This document shows positions 34,269-43,063 of a DNA stretch of 64,000 nt, in pieces. The notes under the pieces were generated by a model, which saw only the letters and a list, made by a program, of their open reading frames with translations, had not been told where the DNA came from and searched no databases. This stretch comes from Micromonospora parathelypteridis (GTDB lineage Bacteria; Actinomycetota; Actinomycetes; Mycobacteriales; Micromonosporaceae). Made by a program: the position numbers and the translations under genes. The stretch is from positions 4,278,001-4,342,000 of the forward strand of contig NZ_JACHDP010000001.1 in NCBI RefSeq assembly GCF_014201145.1, written 5' to 3'. Every line of letters starts with the position of its first letter. Within the stretch, counting starts at the first letter, position 1.

Positions 34269-35422
34269 GTGGCCACCCGGTAGGGCAGGCGGGCCGTCAC
34301 GGCGAAGCCTCCGCCGGAGCGGGAGCCGGCGGTGAACTCTCCGCCGTGCAACGCCACCCGTTCCCGCATGCCGGTCAGGCCGTGCCCCTCCCCGCCGGTC
34401 AGGACCGGCCGCCGGCCGTCGTCGGTCACCTCCACCCGCACCTCGTCGGGCGTGACGGTCACCGTTGCCCGGCAGGCGGCCGGGGCCGCGTGCTTCACCA
34501 CGTTGGTCACCGCCTCCTGCACGATCCGGTACACGGCGAGACTCACCGACTCGGGCACCACGGCGGCCGGTTCCTCCCGTCGCACGTCGAGCTGAACGTC
34601 GACGCCGCCGATCGCCGCCTGTCGGGCGAGCACGGGCAGCTCGTCCAGTCCGGGCGTCGGCGCGTACGGGGTGCCCTCGCGCAGTACGCCGAGCACCCGA
34701 CGTACGTCGGTCAGCGCGTTGCGACCGGTCTCTTCGATCACCCGCAGGGCGGCACCCGCCTCGCGGGGGTCGGCCTCGGCGACATGGTTGGCCACGGCCG
34801 CCTTCACCACGATGAGGCTCAGCGTGTGCGCGACCACGTCGTGCAGCTCCCGGGCCACCCGCAGCCGCTCTTCGGTGGCGGCCTGACGGACCAGGTGGTC
34901 ACTCTGCCGGGCGGCGAGGGCGCGTCGCTCCCGAATCAACCAGCCGATCAACCAGGCTGGCGTGATCATGACGGCGGCATAGCCGACCGCACCCGTACGC
35001 GACCACAGGTCGCCCGCGGTCAGCACCAGGCCGACGCTGACCAGGGCGAGGCAACCGGCGGCGCAGAGCACCGACCGGCGCGTGGCCGTCGACGCCGCCA
35101 CCGTGTAGAAGGACAGGCCGATGGCGAACGCCGGTGCGGCGGCGGCGAAATTGGGAATCACCCCGGTGATCAGGGCAACGGTGGTGACGAAGCTGATCAC
35201 GACGGCGACGGTGATCGGCCAGCGCCGCCGGACGGCCAACGGCAGCCCGATGGCCATCCCGACGAGGACGGATACCCAGAGCGGCTCGCGTACGCCACCG
35301 TGCAGCGGCGATTCGAGCGCCGCGTACGGGCAGAGCAGCCCGCCGACCGCCACGGCGAGCAGGACGTCCACGATGTACAGCTCCGTCGGCCTCAGCCGTC
35401 GGGACAGCAGTAGAGCGGTCAC
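34265..35422 (-). CDS. Two-component sensor histidine kinase (HisKA_3)
   Basis: The 385-residue protein has about five N-terminal TM helices (residues 20-150, DUF7134-like sensor). The phospho-acceptor is ARELHDVVAHTLSLIVV near residue 205. The ATPase lid includes YRIVQEAVTNVVKHA (N box) and GHGLTGMRERVALHGG (G box). It senses through its membrane part, with no large extracellular domain. The GTG at 35422 begins VTALLLSRRLRP, just before the first helix; the frame is open far upstream but lies over the divergent ABC genes there. Confidence 0.9.
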   Translation of the reverse strand: MTALLLSRRLRPTELYIVDVLLAVAVGGLLCPYAALESPLHGGVREPLWVSVLVGMAIGLPLAVRRRWPITVAVVISFVTTVALITGVIPNFAAAAPAFAIGLSFYTVAASTATRRSVLCAAGCLALVSVGLVLTAGDLWSRTGAVGYAAVMITPAWLIGWLIRERRALAARQSDHLVRQAATEERLRVARELHDVVAHTLSLIVVKAAVANHVAEADPREAGAALRVIEETGRNALTDVRRVLGVLREGTPYAPTPGLDELPVLARQAAIGGVDVQLDVRREEPAAVVPESVSLAVYRIVQEAVTNVVKHAAPAACRATVTVTPDEVRVEVTDDGRRPVLTGGEGHGLTGMRERVALHGGEFTAGSRSGGGFAVTARLPYRVAT

Positions 35423-35566
35423 CCGACAAACGGTATCGGCCCGCCGGGTTGGTGGCGTCCACCCGTGGGCCGTCATCCTCGGGAACGACGTCCGGTCGCG
35501 GATCGGGCCGCGCCTCCGCCTGGGGGAGGGTCGGAAAGTGTCCGCACCGGCACGACGCGCCGCACC

Positions 35567-35580
35567 TGCCGGAACCGGCA
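35567..35580. promoter_or_regulatory. Palindrome upstream of the FtsX-type ABC operon
   Basis: TGCCGG-AA-CCGGCA has 6-bp arms and ends 11 bp before the ATPase ATG at 35592, in the divergent region shared with the histidine kinase. It is a candidate binding site for the paired response regulator, but it would overlap the ribosome-binding region. Confidence 0.3.
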
Positions 35581-35591
35581 CCGTGGCGGTC

Positions 35592-36356
35592 ATGACCACA
35601 GACACGGTGACCCTGACGGGGCTGCGGGCGGTGTACGGCACCGGGACCCGGCGGGTGACGGCGCTCGACGGCGTGACCACCAGCTTCGCGAGCGGCACGT
35701 TCACGGCGGTGATGGGCCCGTCGGGCTCGGGGAAGTCCACCCTGCTGCACTGCGCGGCGGGGCTGGACAGCCCGACCGAGGGGATCGTCACGATCGACGG
35801 CACGCGCCTGAACGACCTGGGCGAGAACGCACTGACCCGCCTGCGGCGTGACCGGATCGGCTTCGTGTTCCAGGCGTTCAACCTGGTGTCCACGCTGACC
35901 GCCGCGCAGAATGTCGAGTTGCCGTTGCGCCTGGCCGGTCGCCGCCCGCCAGCCCGGGACGTCACCGCCGCGCTCGACGCCGTGGGACTGGCCGACCGGG
36001 CCGGGCACCGGCCGAGTGAGCTGTCCGGCGGCGAGCAGCAGCGGGTGGCGGTAGCCCGAGCGTTGATCACCCGTCCGGCGGTGGTCTTCGCCGACGAGCC
36101 GACCGGGGCACTGGACAGCGCGTCCTCCCGGCAGGTGCTCCGGCTGCTGAGAGCGCTCGTCGACGACCACGGGCAGACCGTGGTGATGGTGACCCACGAT
36201 CCCGCCGCCGCCGCGTACGCCGATCGGATCCTCCTCCTCGCCGACGGCCGCGTCGTCGACGAGCTGACCGGCGGTATCACCGCGGCGGCCGTCGCCGCGC
36301 GGATCGCCGAGCGGGAGACGGTCCCGGCGCAGACTGCCGCGGTGCGGTCGTGCTGA
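35592..36356 (+). CDS. ABC transporter ATP-binding protein (MacB/LolD type)
   Basis: The 254-residue protein has Walker A GPSGSGKST near residue 44, a Q-loop in FVFQAFNLVSTLTA, signature LSGGEQQRVAVARAL and Walker B VVFADEPTGALD. The FNL...LTA and EPTGALD blocks are typical of the MacB/LolD/BceA group that drives FtsX-type permeases. ATG at 35592. Its stop lies within the start of the permease gene, so the two are coupled. It is probably induced by the divergent two-component pair. Confidence 0.92.
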   Translation: MTTDTVTLTGLRAVYGTGTRRVTALDGVTTSFASGTFTAVMGPSGSGKSTLLHCAAGLDSPTEGIVTIDGTRLNDLGENALTRLRRDRIGFVFQAFNLVSTLTAAQNVELPLRLAGRRPPARDVTAALDAVGLADRAGHRPSELSGGEQQRVAVARALITRPAVVFADEPTGALDSASSRQVLRLLRALVDDHGQTVVMVTHDPAAAAYADRILLLADGRVVDELTGGITAAAVAARIAERETVPAQTAAVRSC

Positions 36357-36439
36357 GCATCCGGCACGGCCGCGGTGCGGTCGTGTCGAGCATCCGGCAC
36401 AGCCGCGGCGCGGTCGTGTCGAGCATCCGGCGGTCGGCC
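36341..36439 (+). repeat. Three 33-bp tandem repeats across an ABC stop/start junction
   Basis: Copies start at 36341, 36374 and 36407. Each carries the core GCGGTCGTG followed by AGCATCCGGC. Only the first copy has CTGA (the ATPase stop) where the others read TCGA. Each copy contains a GTG that could start the permease (36350, 36383, 36416). The third copy diverges in its last ten bases. Confidence 0.85.
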
Positions 36440-38845
36440 AGCGCGTTCGTGGCAGTCGCCATCGGGGTCGCGCTGGTCGCGACCACCACCCTGCTCCTCG
36501 CCTCCGGACGCCCGCAGGTGCCGGATCGACTCGCGCAGGCGGCGGTCGTGGTGCAGAGCCCCGAGGCGGGTGCCTTGGGTGACTCGTTCGTGCCGACCCG
36601 GCCCTGGTCCGCGACCAGGGCGGCCGAACTCACCAGCAGGCTGGCAGGTCTGCCGGGCGTCGCGGCGGCGCTGCCGGACCGGACCTTCTACGCCCAACCG
36701 CTCGTCGACGGCCGCCCACCGGCAACGGATGCCCAGCGGGAGGACGCCCACCAGGGGCACGGCTGGTCCAGCGCCCGGCTGGGCGGACTACGCCTCACGG
36801 CCGGTGAGCCGCCCCGGAAACCTGGCGAGGTGGTCGTCGACCGCGCGCTTGGACTGCGGGCTGGTGCGCCGATCACCCTGCTGACCGCGGCCGGCCCCGA
36901 GCCGTACACCGTCACTGGTCTGGTCGACGCGCCCGGCGTCCATGTCGCGGACGAGGTCGCTGCCGCGCTCGCACCCGGCGTCCGGGCCATCGGCCTGGTG
37001 CTGACGCCGGGCGCCGATCCGGAGCAGGTCGCCGTGGCCGCCGGCGGTGTCGTCGGCGCTGACGGCAAGGTGCTGACCGGCGACGCGCGTGGCGCGTTGG
37101 AACCGCGAGGTGACGCCCGCACCCGGTGGATCGGGATGCAGGTGCTCACCGCCACGGCGGCTCTCGCCGGCTTCGTCACGATCTTCGTGGTCTCCTCCAC
37201 CTTCGCGTTCACCATCGCGCAGCGCCGCCGTGAGTTGGGCCTGCTACGCGCCGTCGGTGCCACCCCTGGCCAGATCCGCCGCATGGTGTACGCCGAGGCG
37301 CTCACGGTCGGCGCCTCGGCCGGGCTCGTCGGCCTGTTGGTGGGCCTGGTGCTCGCACCGGCGCTGGCCGGGCCGCTCGTCGACGTCGGTCTTGAGCCAT
37401 CGACCTTCCAGGTCGGGTACGCCCTCTGGCCGATCGCGGTCGCGCTCGCCGCCGGGCCGGTGATCGCACTGCTGGCCGTCTGGTCGGCGTCGCGCCGGGC
37501 GGCACGGATCCGACCGCTGGAGGCGTTGCGCGAGGCGGCGCTGGAACAGCGGCCGATCGGGTGGCTGCGCGTCGCCACCGGTGCGCTTCTCGTCGCGGCG
37601 GGCGGCGCTCTCAGCGTCGGGACGGCGACTGCCGACGAGGCCCGCATCGCGGGGCAGTACGCCCTGTACGCGGTGATGGCGCTGGTGGCCGGCGCTACCG
37701 TGCTCGCCCCTGCCGTGGTCAGGCCGGTGGTGCGACTGCTGCGTTCTCCGGTGCGGCGGCGCGGTGGGGCGATCGGAATGCTGGTCCGGGGCGGGGCGTT
37801 GACCGCGACCCGGCGGACGGCGTCGATCGCCGCGCCGGTGCTGCTCACGGTGGCGTTCGCGGTGCTGGTGTCCGGGATGGTGCGGACCACCACCGCCGCG
37901 TACGCGGCAGGGCGGGCGGACAACGTGAACGCTGGCTGGATCGTGGTTCCCGACCGGGCGCCCGGCCTGTCGGACCAGGCAGTCGCCGCGACAGGTGGCA
38001 CCGCCCTCCTGCCGACCACCGTCTATCGCACCGATCCCGGAACATTGCCGGAGAACCGGCCCCTGACCGCGCTCGGCGTGGACGCGGCGGGGTTCGCCGC
38101 CGCGAATCGGGCGCTCACCGTCGTCGCCGGCTCCCTGAACGACCTACGTGGTGACGACACGGTGGTGGTCACCGCCTCGACGAACCTGCTGCCGTCCCAG
38201 CCGTACGCGTTGGTCTTCGCCGATGGGACCTCGGTGTCGTTGCGCGTCGTGGCCGTCGTCACCGACGACTCGCTCCCCGGCGACCTCCTCCTGCCCCGGG
38301 CCGTGGTGCGAACGCACGACCCGTCGGCGCTGACCTCCACGGTGTACGTCCGGGACCGGATCGATCCTCCGGCCGGCGTGCGGATCGTCGACGTCGCCAC
38401 CTGGGCGGCCGAGGCGGACGCCGCCGAGGACCGCCTCGTCTGGCTGTTCACGCTGTTGCTGATCGGTGTGTCGGCTGGTTACGGGGCCATCGCGGTGGCG
38501 AACACGCTGCTGCTGGCCGCCGCCGGCCGGGCCGCTGACCTCCGGCTGATCCGGTTGGCCGGGGCGACCCGGCGGCAGGTCATCTGGCTCGTCACGGCCG
38601 AGTCCGCCCTGGTGGTGCTGATCGGCGCGCTGCTCGGCGGTGCTGTCTCTTTCGTCGGTCTGCTGAGCATCCGCGCGGGGCTCGCCGACCAGGTCGGCGC
38701 ACCGGTCGACCTGGTGGTGCCGTGGTCGGTGGTTGCCGGCGTGGTGGGGCTGTGCCTGCTGTTGGCGGCGTTGGCGAGCGTGCTGCCGACGTGGCGGTCG
38801 CTGCGTCACCGTCCCGCGCGGTCATCGGTCGGCGTCGTCGGATGA
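36350..38845 (+). CDS. FtsX-like ABC permease
   Basis: The 831-residue protein has an N-terminal TM, then a long extracellular domain (residues 60-260). A first FtsX core (TATAALAGFVTIFVVSSTFAF with AQRRRELGLLRAVGATPGQI) is followed by more helices, and a second FtsX core lies at the C-terminus (LIRLAGATRRQVIWLV). This is the ten-helix duplicated layout of BceB/MacB-like exporters for antimicrobial peptides or lipids. GTG at 36350 overlaps the ATPase stop by 7 nt. Equivalent GTGs at 36383 and 36416 lie in tandem repeats, so the true start is uncertain by 22 residues. Confidence 0.88.
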   Translation: MLSIRHGRGAVVSSIRHSRGAVVSSIRRSASAFVAVAIGVALVATTTLLLASGRPQVPDRLAQAAVVVQSPEAGALGDSFVPTRPWSATRAAELTSRLAGLPGVAAALPDRTFYAQPLVDGRPPATDAQREDAHQGHGWSSARLGGLRLTAGEPPRKPGEVVVDRALGLRAGAPITLLTAAGPEPYTVTGLVDAPGVHVADEVAAALAPGVRAIGLVLTPGADPEQVAVAAGGVVGADGKVLTGDARGALEPRGDARTRWIGMQVLTATAALAGFVTIFVVSSTFAFTIAQRRRELGLLRAVGATPGQIRRMVYAEALTVGASAGLVGLLVGLVLAPALAGPLVDVGLEPSTFQVGYALWPIAVALAAGPVIALLAVWSASRRAARIRPLEALREAALEQRPIGWLRVATGALLVAAGGALSVGTATADEARIAGQYALYAVMALVAGATVLAPAVVRPVVRLLRSPVRRRGGAIGMLVRGGALTATRRTASIAAPVLLTVAFAVLVSGMVRTTTAAYAAGRADNVNAGWIVVPDRAPGLSDQAVAATGGTALLPTTVYRTDPGTLPENRPLTALGVDAAGFAAANRALTVVAGSLNDLRGDDTVVVTASTNLLPSQPYALVFADGTSVSLRVVAVVTDDSLPGDLLLPRAVVRTHDPSALTSTVYVRDRIDPPAGVRIVDVATWAAEADAAEDRLVWLFTLLLIGVSAGYGAIAVANTLLLAAAGRAADLRLIRLAGATRRQVIWLVTAESALVVLIGALLGGAVSFVGLLSIRAGLADQVGAPVDLVVPWSVVAGVVGLCLLLAALASVLPTWRSLRHRPARSSVGVVG

Positions 38846-38893
38846 CCGCGTCCGCGCCCCCCGACACCGCGGTCGGACCGCTACCGTCCACTG

Positions 38894-39886
38894 ATGCGAT
38901 TCGCGCGGCCGGTCGGGCTGCTCCTCTCCGCCGCAGCCGTCGTGCTCTGGGCGATCGGCATGACCGTGCTGCAACCGCTGACCGAGCCGATCGGCCCATG
39001 GTCGGAGAACCTGCCGGGCAACAACGCCTACTGGGCGCGCGACCTGCGGTTCATGGCGATCATGGCGGTGACACTGGGGCTGGTGCTGGCGGGCCGGGGG
39101 CAGTTGCGCTGGAGCGGCCCCGCGGTGCTGCTCGGCGGCTGCTGGGTCGCCGGCGACGTCGCGATCGACCGGTCCGATCCGACCGGCGTCGAGGCGACGG
39201 TGCTGCTCGCGGTCGGGGGGTGTGCCGTGCTCGGCGTGCTCGCGGCGTTCCTGCTCTGGCAGGACCGGGGTACGCCACCAGCCACCGACCGGAAGGCGTT
39301 GACCGGCGCGGCCTGTGTGGCCGGGGTGCTGACGCTCGTGGCGGCCGGCATCGAGTCACCGACCGACCGGGAGCCGGAGCTGAACCAGGGTGCCCTGGCC
39401 ACCGCCGCGCTGCTGGTCGTGCTGGCCGTCGGTGCCGCGCTGGCGGCGGCCCCGCAGCGTTCCCGGGCCCGCGTCGGGTTGGCGGCCGGCCTCGCCGTGG
39501 TGGCCGTGCTCGGCGCCGCGTTGGTCCGTGCCGACCCGCCCGGCGAACGGGCGCTGCAGGAGCTCGCGCTCGGAACGGTGTTGCTCACCGGGGTCACGCT
39601 CGTGGCCTGGGACTGGCCGGGCGGCCGGCCGATCTGGCGGCACCACGCACTGGCTGCCCTCGCCGCGCTGGTGGGGCCGGCGGCATTCCTGCTGGCCACG
39701 GCCATCCCCATGATGATCCTGCTGCCGATCGGGGCGGCGTTCACCGCGCTGGCCGGCAACAGCCCGATCAACGCCGCCGACTCCGACCTGCTGATCTCGC
39801 TGTGCGGGCTGCTCTCCGGGCTCGCGATGGCGTTGCTGCTGGCGTGGCCATCCGCGCTCGGCTACCGGCCCGGTCCGCCGAGGTAG
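38894..39886 (+). CDS. Multi-spanning membrane protein, unassigned
   Basis: The 330-residue protein has about ten hydrophobic segments (for example VGLLLSAAAVVLWAIGM, MAIMAVTLGLVLAG, ALATAALLVVLAVGAALAA and AAFLLATAIPMMILLPI). No catalytic or transport signature is seen. ATG at 38894, 48 bp after the FtsX permease and on the same strand, so it is probably part of that operon. It may be an accessory of the exporter, but nothing in the sequence shows this. It converges on the SOUL gene with a 6-bp gap. Confidence 0.65.
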   Translation: MRFARPVGLLLSAAAVVLWAIGMTVLQPLTEPIGPWSENLPGNNAYWARDLRFMAIMAVTLGLVLAGRGQLRWSGPAVLLGGCWVAGDVAIDRSDPTGVEATVLLAVGGCAVLGVLAAFLLWQDRGTPPATDRKALTGAACVAGVLTLVAAGIESPTDREPELNQGALATAALLVVLAVGAALAAAPQRSRARVGLAAGLAVVAVLGAALVRADPPGERALQELALGTVLLTGVTLVAWDWPGGRPIWRHHALAALAALVGPAAFLLATAIPMMILLPIGAAFTALAGNSPINAADSDLLISLCGLLSGLAMALLLAWPSALGYRPGPPR

Positions 39887-39892
39887 TGCCGG

Positions 39893-40456
39893 TCACTCGA
39901 CGACCGGCAGCACGACCTCGTTGCGGCGCAGGAACCACGGCTTCCACGGCGGATCGAAGCGCGCGTACCGGATGGCGCCGGTGGGTTGCAGCCCGGCCGC
40001 GGTGACCGACCGGCCGAGCAGGGTGGCCCGTTGGCCGAACGCCTGCTCGGTCCACCGCCCGGAGAAACGCATCGCCGCGGCCAACTGCGCCGGGACCTCG
40101 CGGATCCGCACCCGGGCGTCCACCGGCTCGGGCAGGGTGGCGGCGGTGAAGGTGACCGGCATGACGAACTGGACCAGGTAGGCGCCCGGCCACTCGCCCT
40201 CCACCTGGATCACCGGCGCGGTCATGGCGATCTTCTCCGAGCCGCTGACCGCGGGCAGCGCGGGCGTGGCCGTCGGAGGCGGATGCCGGGCCCGGTTGGC
40301 ACCCCCGATGTACGCGGTCAGCGGCCGGAACGCCTCTATCGGCGCCCGGGTGAACGACGCCTGGATCTGCATCTCGGCCACCAGGTGGGCCGGGTACCGG
40401 CGCAGCTCGAAGCCGGGGTGTCGGGACACCACCCGGTACGGCTGCTGTTCGGTCAT
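39893..40456 (-). CDS. SOUL haem-binding family protein
   Basis: The 187-residue protein matches the SOUL/HBP family: YRVVSRHPGFELRRYPAHLV at the N-terminus, AFRPLTAYIGGAN, EKIAMTAPVIQ near residue 75, VPAQLAAAMRFSGRW and RYARFDPPWKPWFLRRNEV at the end. Members bind haem or porphyrin loosely; the bacterial role is unclear. ATG at 40456; the frame extends upstream over the neighbouring gene and was cut. It is the last gene of a minus-strand group with the ABC genes at 40489-42931. Confidence 0.88.
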   Translation of the reverse strand: MTEQQPYRVVSRHPGFELRRYPAHLVAEMQIQASFTRAPIEAFRPLTAYIGGANRARHPPPTATPALPAVSGSEKIAMTAPVIQVEGEWPGAYLVQFVMPVTFTAATLPEPVDARVRIREVPAQLAAAMRFSGRWTEQAFGQRATLLGRSVTAAGLQPTGAIRYARFDPPWKPWFLRRNEVVLPVVE

Positions 40457-40488
40457 CGCGCGGCTCCCAGGATCTCCTGGGTCAGACG

Positions 40489-41238
40489 CTACCGCCCGTC
40501 TGGCTCCCACTCGGCCGAAGTCGTCTGCTCCGGCCGGGGGGCGACCGCCCGCGCGTTCAACCGCCAGTACTGCCGTTTGCCCTCGTCGCGCAGCACCACA
40601 CCGATCAGACCCAGTTCCCGGCGCAGCTCCCGGGCGTCGTCGCGGCGATCCTTGCCGAGCGCCCGCTCGCGCGCACGCAGCAGTGCGTCCGCGCCAGCGG
40701 GCAGCCCGGGCAGGTCCGGCACCCAGAGCCGGTACGCCGACCGGTGCGGGTCGTCGTCCGCCCACCCCCAGCCGTGCGTCCGGAAGGCCTCGGCCAGCTC
40801 GGCGGCGGACAGGTCGGTCGGCTCCCGGGCCAGCTCCGCGCCGTCCGCGTCGAGCAGCACCAGGTGCTCGTCGGCCAGGAAGACCACCCGGGTGTCGACC
40901 CGGGCGATGCTCCGGTCCTGGTCGGAGCGGCGCAGCCGAACCTGCGCCGCGTCGACGGTGACGATCAGCCTCTCGGCGGTGCCGACCCCGGCGACGACAA
41001 GTCCGGCCAGTACGCAGACCGCGATCGTGCCGAAGGTGGCCTGCGGCTCGGGCAGCCGGTCCAACCACTCGATCAGGCCCTTGAACGGCACCCAGGGCAG
41101 CCGGGCGAGCCAGCCGGTCGTCGCCGCGAGGAGCCATCCGATGCCCGCACCGAGCAGCGGGAAGCCACCCCACATGACCACCAGGTCCCACGGTCCGGCG
41201 GTGACCACGGTGCGGGGGCGGTGACCTGAGAGGTCCAT
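40489..41238 (-). CDS. YqeB-like membrane protein
   Basis: The 249-residue protein has two TM helices at residues 16-40 and 68-86 (WDLVVMWGGFPLLGAGIGWL and FGTIAVCVLAGLVVAGVG). LARLPWVPFKGLIEWLDRL lies between them, matching the layout of B. subtilis YqeB. The cytoplasmic remainder starts with a PH-like strand set (RLIVTVDAAQVRLRRSDQ) and ends in a charged tail. Function unknown. Its ATG is 2 bp after the stop of the ABC permease gene, so it is cotranslated with the exporter. Confidence 0.65.
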   Translation of the reverse strand: MDLSGHRPRTVVTAGPWDLVVMWGGFPLLGAGIGWLLAATTGWLARLPWVPFKGLIEWLDRLPEPQATFGTIAVCVLAGLVVAGVGTAERLIVTVDAAQVRLRRSDQDRSIARVDTRVVFLADEHLVLLDADGAELAREPTDLSAAELAEAFRTHGWGWADDDPHRSAYRLWVPDLPGLPAGADALLRARERALGKDRRDDARELRRELGLIGVVLRDEGKRQYWRLNARAVAPRPEQTTSAEWEPDGR

Positions 41239-41240
41239 GG

Positions 41241-42038
41241 TCAGGACACCTCGCGGCGCAGCGTTCGGTACAGGCCCGCGGCGAGCGGGAGGACCATCCA
41301 GACCAGCAGGGAAACGACCATCCGCCCCCACTGTTCGCCGGTGACGGCGTCGCTGCTGAACAGCGGTTCCATGGTCTTGCTGGTGTCCAACCATTCGGAC
41401 GGGCCGCGCAGGGGTTTGACCATCTCGCCGAGCACTCCCCAGAGGGTGGGCAGCAGCAGGTAGCCGACGATGGCCAGCGGTGGGTTGAGCAACAGCAGAC
41501 CAAAGGCGGCACCCATCAGCACGCCGGTGACCTGGAGGATCACCGCGTTCAGCAGCAGCGACCCGTCGAGCTGCCAGGTGCCCGCGCCACCGGTGGCGGA
41601 CGCCACCAGCGTGCCGGCGGCGGCGACGACGAGGCTGGTCAGCACCGAGGCGAGCGCGGTCAGCATCACGGCGTTCAGCTTCGCGGCGACCACCCGCTCC
41701 CGGCGGGGCACCAGGGCGTAGGTGGTGAGGGCGGTCCGCTGGGACCACTCGCTGGTGATCGACAGGATGCCGAGCACCGGCAGCAGCACCCCGACCGGCA
41801 GCAGCGAGGGAGTGAAGAAGTTGAGGAAGGTCTGGTCGGCGTCGTTCGCGTAGATCAACTGCAGGATGACGATCACGGCGGTGACCAGGCCGATGGTGAT
41901 CAGCAGCCAGCGGCCAGCCCGGGTGTCGACGAGCTTGCGCAGTTCGACGACGGTGAGCCGGAGCAGCGACGGACGGCGTACCGGGGTGTGCTGGCGTGGC
42001 GCGACGACGCCGTCGGCGGGCGCGGTGGTGGTGGTCAT
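41241..42038 (-). CDS. ABC-2 family permease
   Basis: The 265-residue protein has six TM helices, beginning LRLTVVELRKLVDTRAGRWL followed by LITIGLVTAVIVILQLIY, which is the ABC-2 'E-lr-k--t-r' entry. LTTYALVPRRERVVAAKL is the coupling loop, and further helices run through ILQVTGVLMGAAFGLLLL. ATG overlaps the ATPase stop by 4 nt. It forms a full exporter with the 42035-42931 ATPase. Confidence 0.87.
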   Translation of the reverse strand: MTTTTAPADGVVAPRQHTPVRRPSLLRLTVVELRKLVDTRAGRWLLITIGLVTAVIVILQLIYANDADQTFLNFFTPSLLPVGVLLPVLGILSITSEWSQRTALTTYALVPRRERVVAAKLNAVMLTALASVLTSLVVAAAGTLVASATGGAGTWQLDGSLLLNAVILQVTGVLMGAAFGLLLLNPPLAIVGYLLLPTLWGVLGEMVKPLRGPSEWLDTSKTMEPLFSSDAVTGEQWGRMVVSLLVWMVLPLAAGLYRTLRREVS

Positions 42039-42931
42039 CGGACGGACTCCTTGGTGGATTCGCCGGCGGTCAGGGTGAGGAAGAGTTGTTCGAGGCCACC
42101 GCCGCTGGCGGGGCGCAGCTCGGCCAGCGCGACACCGGCGTCGGCGGCGGCCTGACCGACCGCCTCGGCGTCGGCCTGCACGAGCAGCCCTTCGGAGCTG
42201 TCGGCGGCGCTCAGCCCGGCCACCTCCAGCGCCCGGCGCAGCGCCGCGCTGTCGCGGGCCCGGACGACCGTGCCGCCGCCGGCCAGCAACTCGTCCTTGT
42301 CGCCCTGGGCCACGATCCGGCCGCCCCCGATCACCACCAGCCGGTCCGCGACCGCCTCCACCTCACGCAGCAGGTGGGAGGAGAGCAGCACCGTTCCACC
42401 CCGGTCGGCGAAGTCACGCAGCAGGCCGCGCATCCAGAAGATCCCCTCCGGGTCCAGGCCGTTCGCCGGCTCGTCGAGGATCAGCACCCGCGGGTCGCCG
42501 AGCAGCGCGTGCGCCAGCCCGAGCCGCTGGCGCATGCCCAACGAGTACGCCCGTACCCGTCGCTTCGCGGCCACCGCGTTCAACCCGACCAGGTCGAGCT
42601 TCGCGGCGACCTCGCGCCGGTCCAGACCCATGGTGTACGCGGACAGCGTCAACGCCTCGCGGCCGGTCCGCCCGGCGTGCTGGGCGGAGGCGTCCAGCAG
42701 CACCCCGACCTCCCGCCCCGGGTTGGGCAGCTCCCGGTAGGGGCGCCCGGAGACGGTGGCGCGGCCCGCGCTCGGCGCGGTGAGTCCGCAGATCATCCGC
42801 ATGGTGGTGGACTTTCCGGCGCCGTTGGGGCCGAGGAAGCCGGTGACCGTGCCCGGCTCGCAGTGGAAGGACACGTCGTCCACGGCCGGGTGTGGCCCGT
42901 ATCGCTTGGTGAGGTTCTCTACGGTGATCAT
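42035..42931 (-). CDS. ABC transporter ATP-binding protein
   Basis: The 298-residue protein has Walker A GPNGAGKSTTMRMI near residue 34, signature YSLGMRQRLGLAHALL and Walker B VLILDEPANGLDPEGI, with D-loop and H-loop (LLSSHLLREVEAVADRL). The subtype resembles the bacitracin/multidrug BcrA-like exporters. It is divergent from the histidine kinase at 43064 and heads a four-gene operon (ATPase, permease, YqeB-like, SOUL). Confidence 0.92.
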   Translation of the reverse strand: MITVENLTKRYGPHPAVDDVSFHCEPGTVTGFLGPNGAGKSTTMRMICGLTAPSAGRATVSGRPYRELPNPGREVGVLLDASAQHAGRTGREALTLSAYTMGLDRREVAAKLDLVGLNAVAAKRRVRAYSLGMRQRLGLAHALLGDPRVLILDEPANGLDPEGIFWMRGLLRDFADRGGTVLLSSHLLREVEAVADRLVVIGGGRIVAQGDKDELLAGGGTVVRARDSAALRRALEVAGLSAADSSEGLLVQADAEAVGQAAADAGVALAELRPASGGGLEQLFLTLTAGESTKESVR

Positions 42932-42989
42932 GTCGTTGAGCCTGCCCGCGCCGCCCGGTCATCCGCTTCGGCCACCGGTCGGTGCCGCG

Positions 42990-43026
42990 TCGACCTTGGT
43001 CGAACGGCGGGTCTCGACTTTGGTAG
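42990..43026. promoter_or_regulatory. Tandem response-regulator operator candidate
   Basis: TCGACC-TT-GGTCGA (42990-43003) is a perfect 6-bp-arm palindrome. A second half-degenerate copy, TCGACTTTGGTAG (43014-43026), starts 24 bp later. They lie in the 132-bp divergent region between the ABC operon and the two-component genes, as expected for a NarL-type regulator. Confidence 0.55.
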
Positions 43027-43063
43027 CTGGTCGTGTCGCCCCTCGGCTGCCTAGCATGGCGTC

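Noticed and set aside
38722..40005. Plus-strand frame of 427 codons over the membrane protein gene
   Set aside because: The frame at 38894-39886 encodes clear transmembrane helices; the other is an Arg/Gly-rich shadow.
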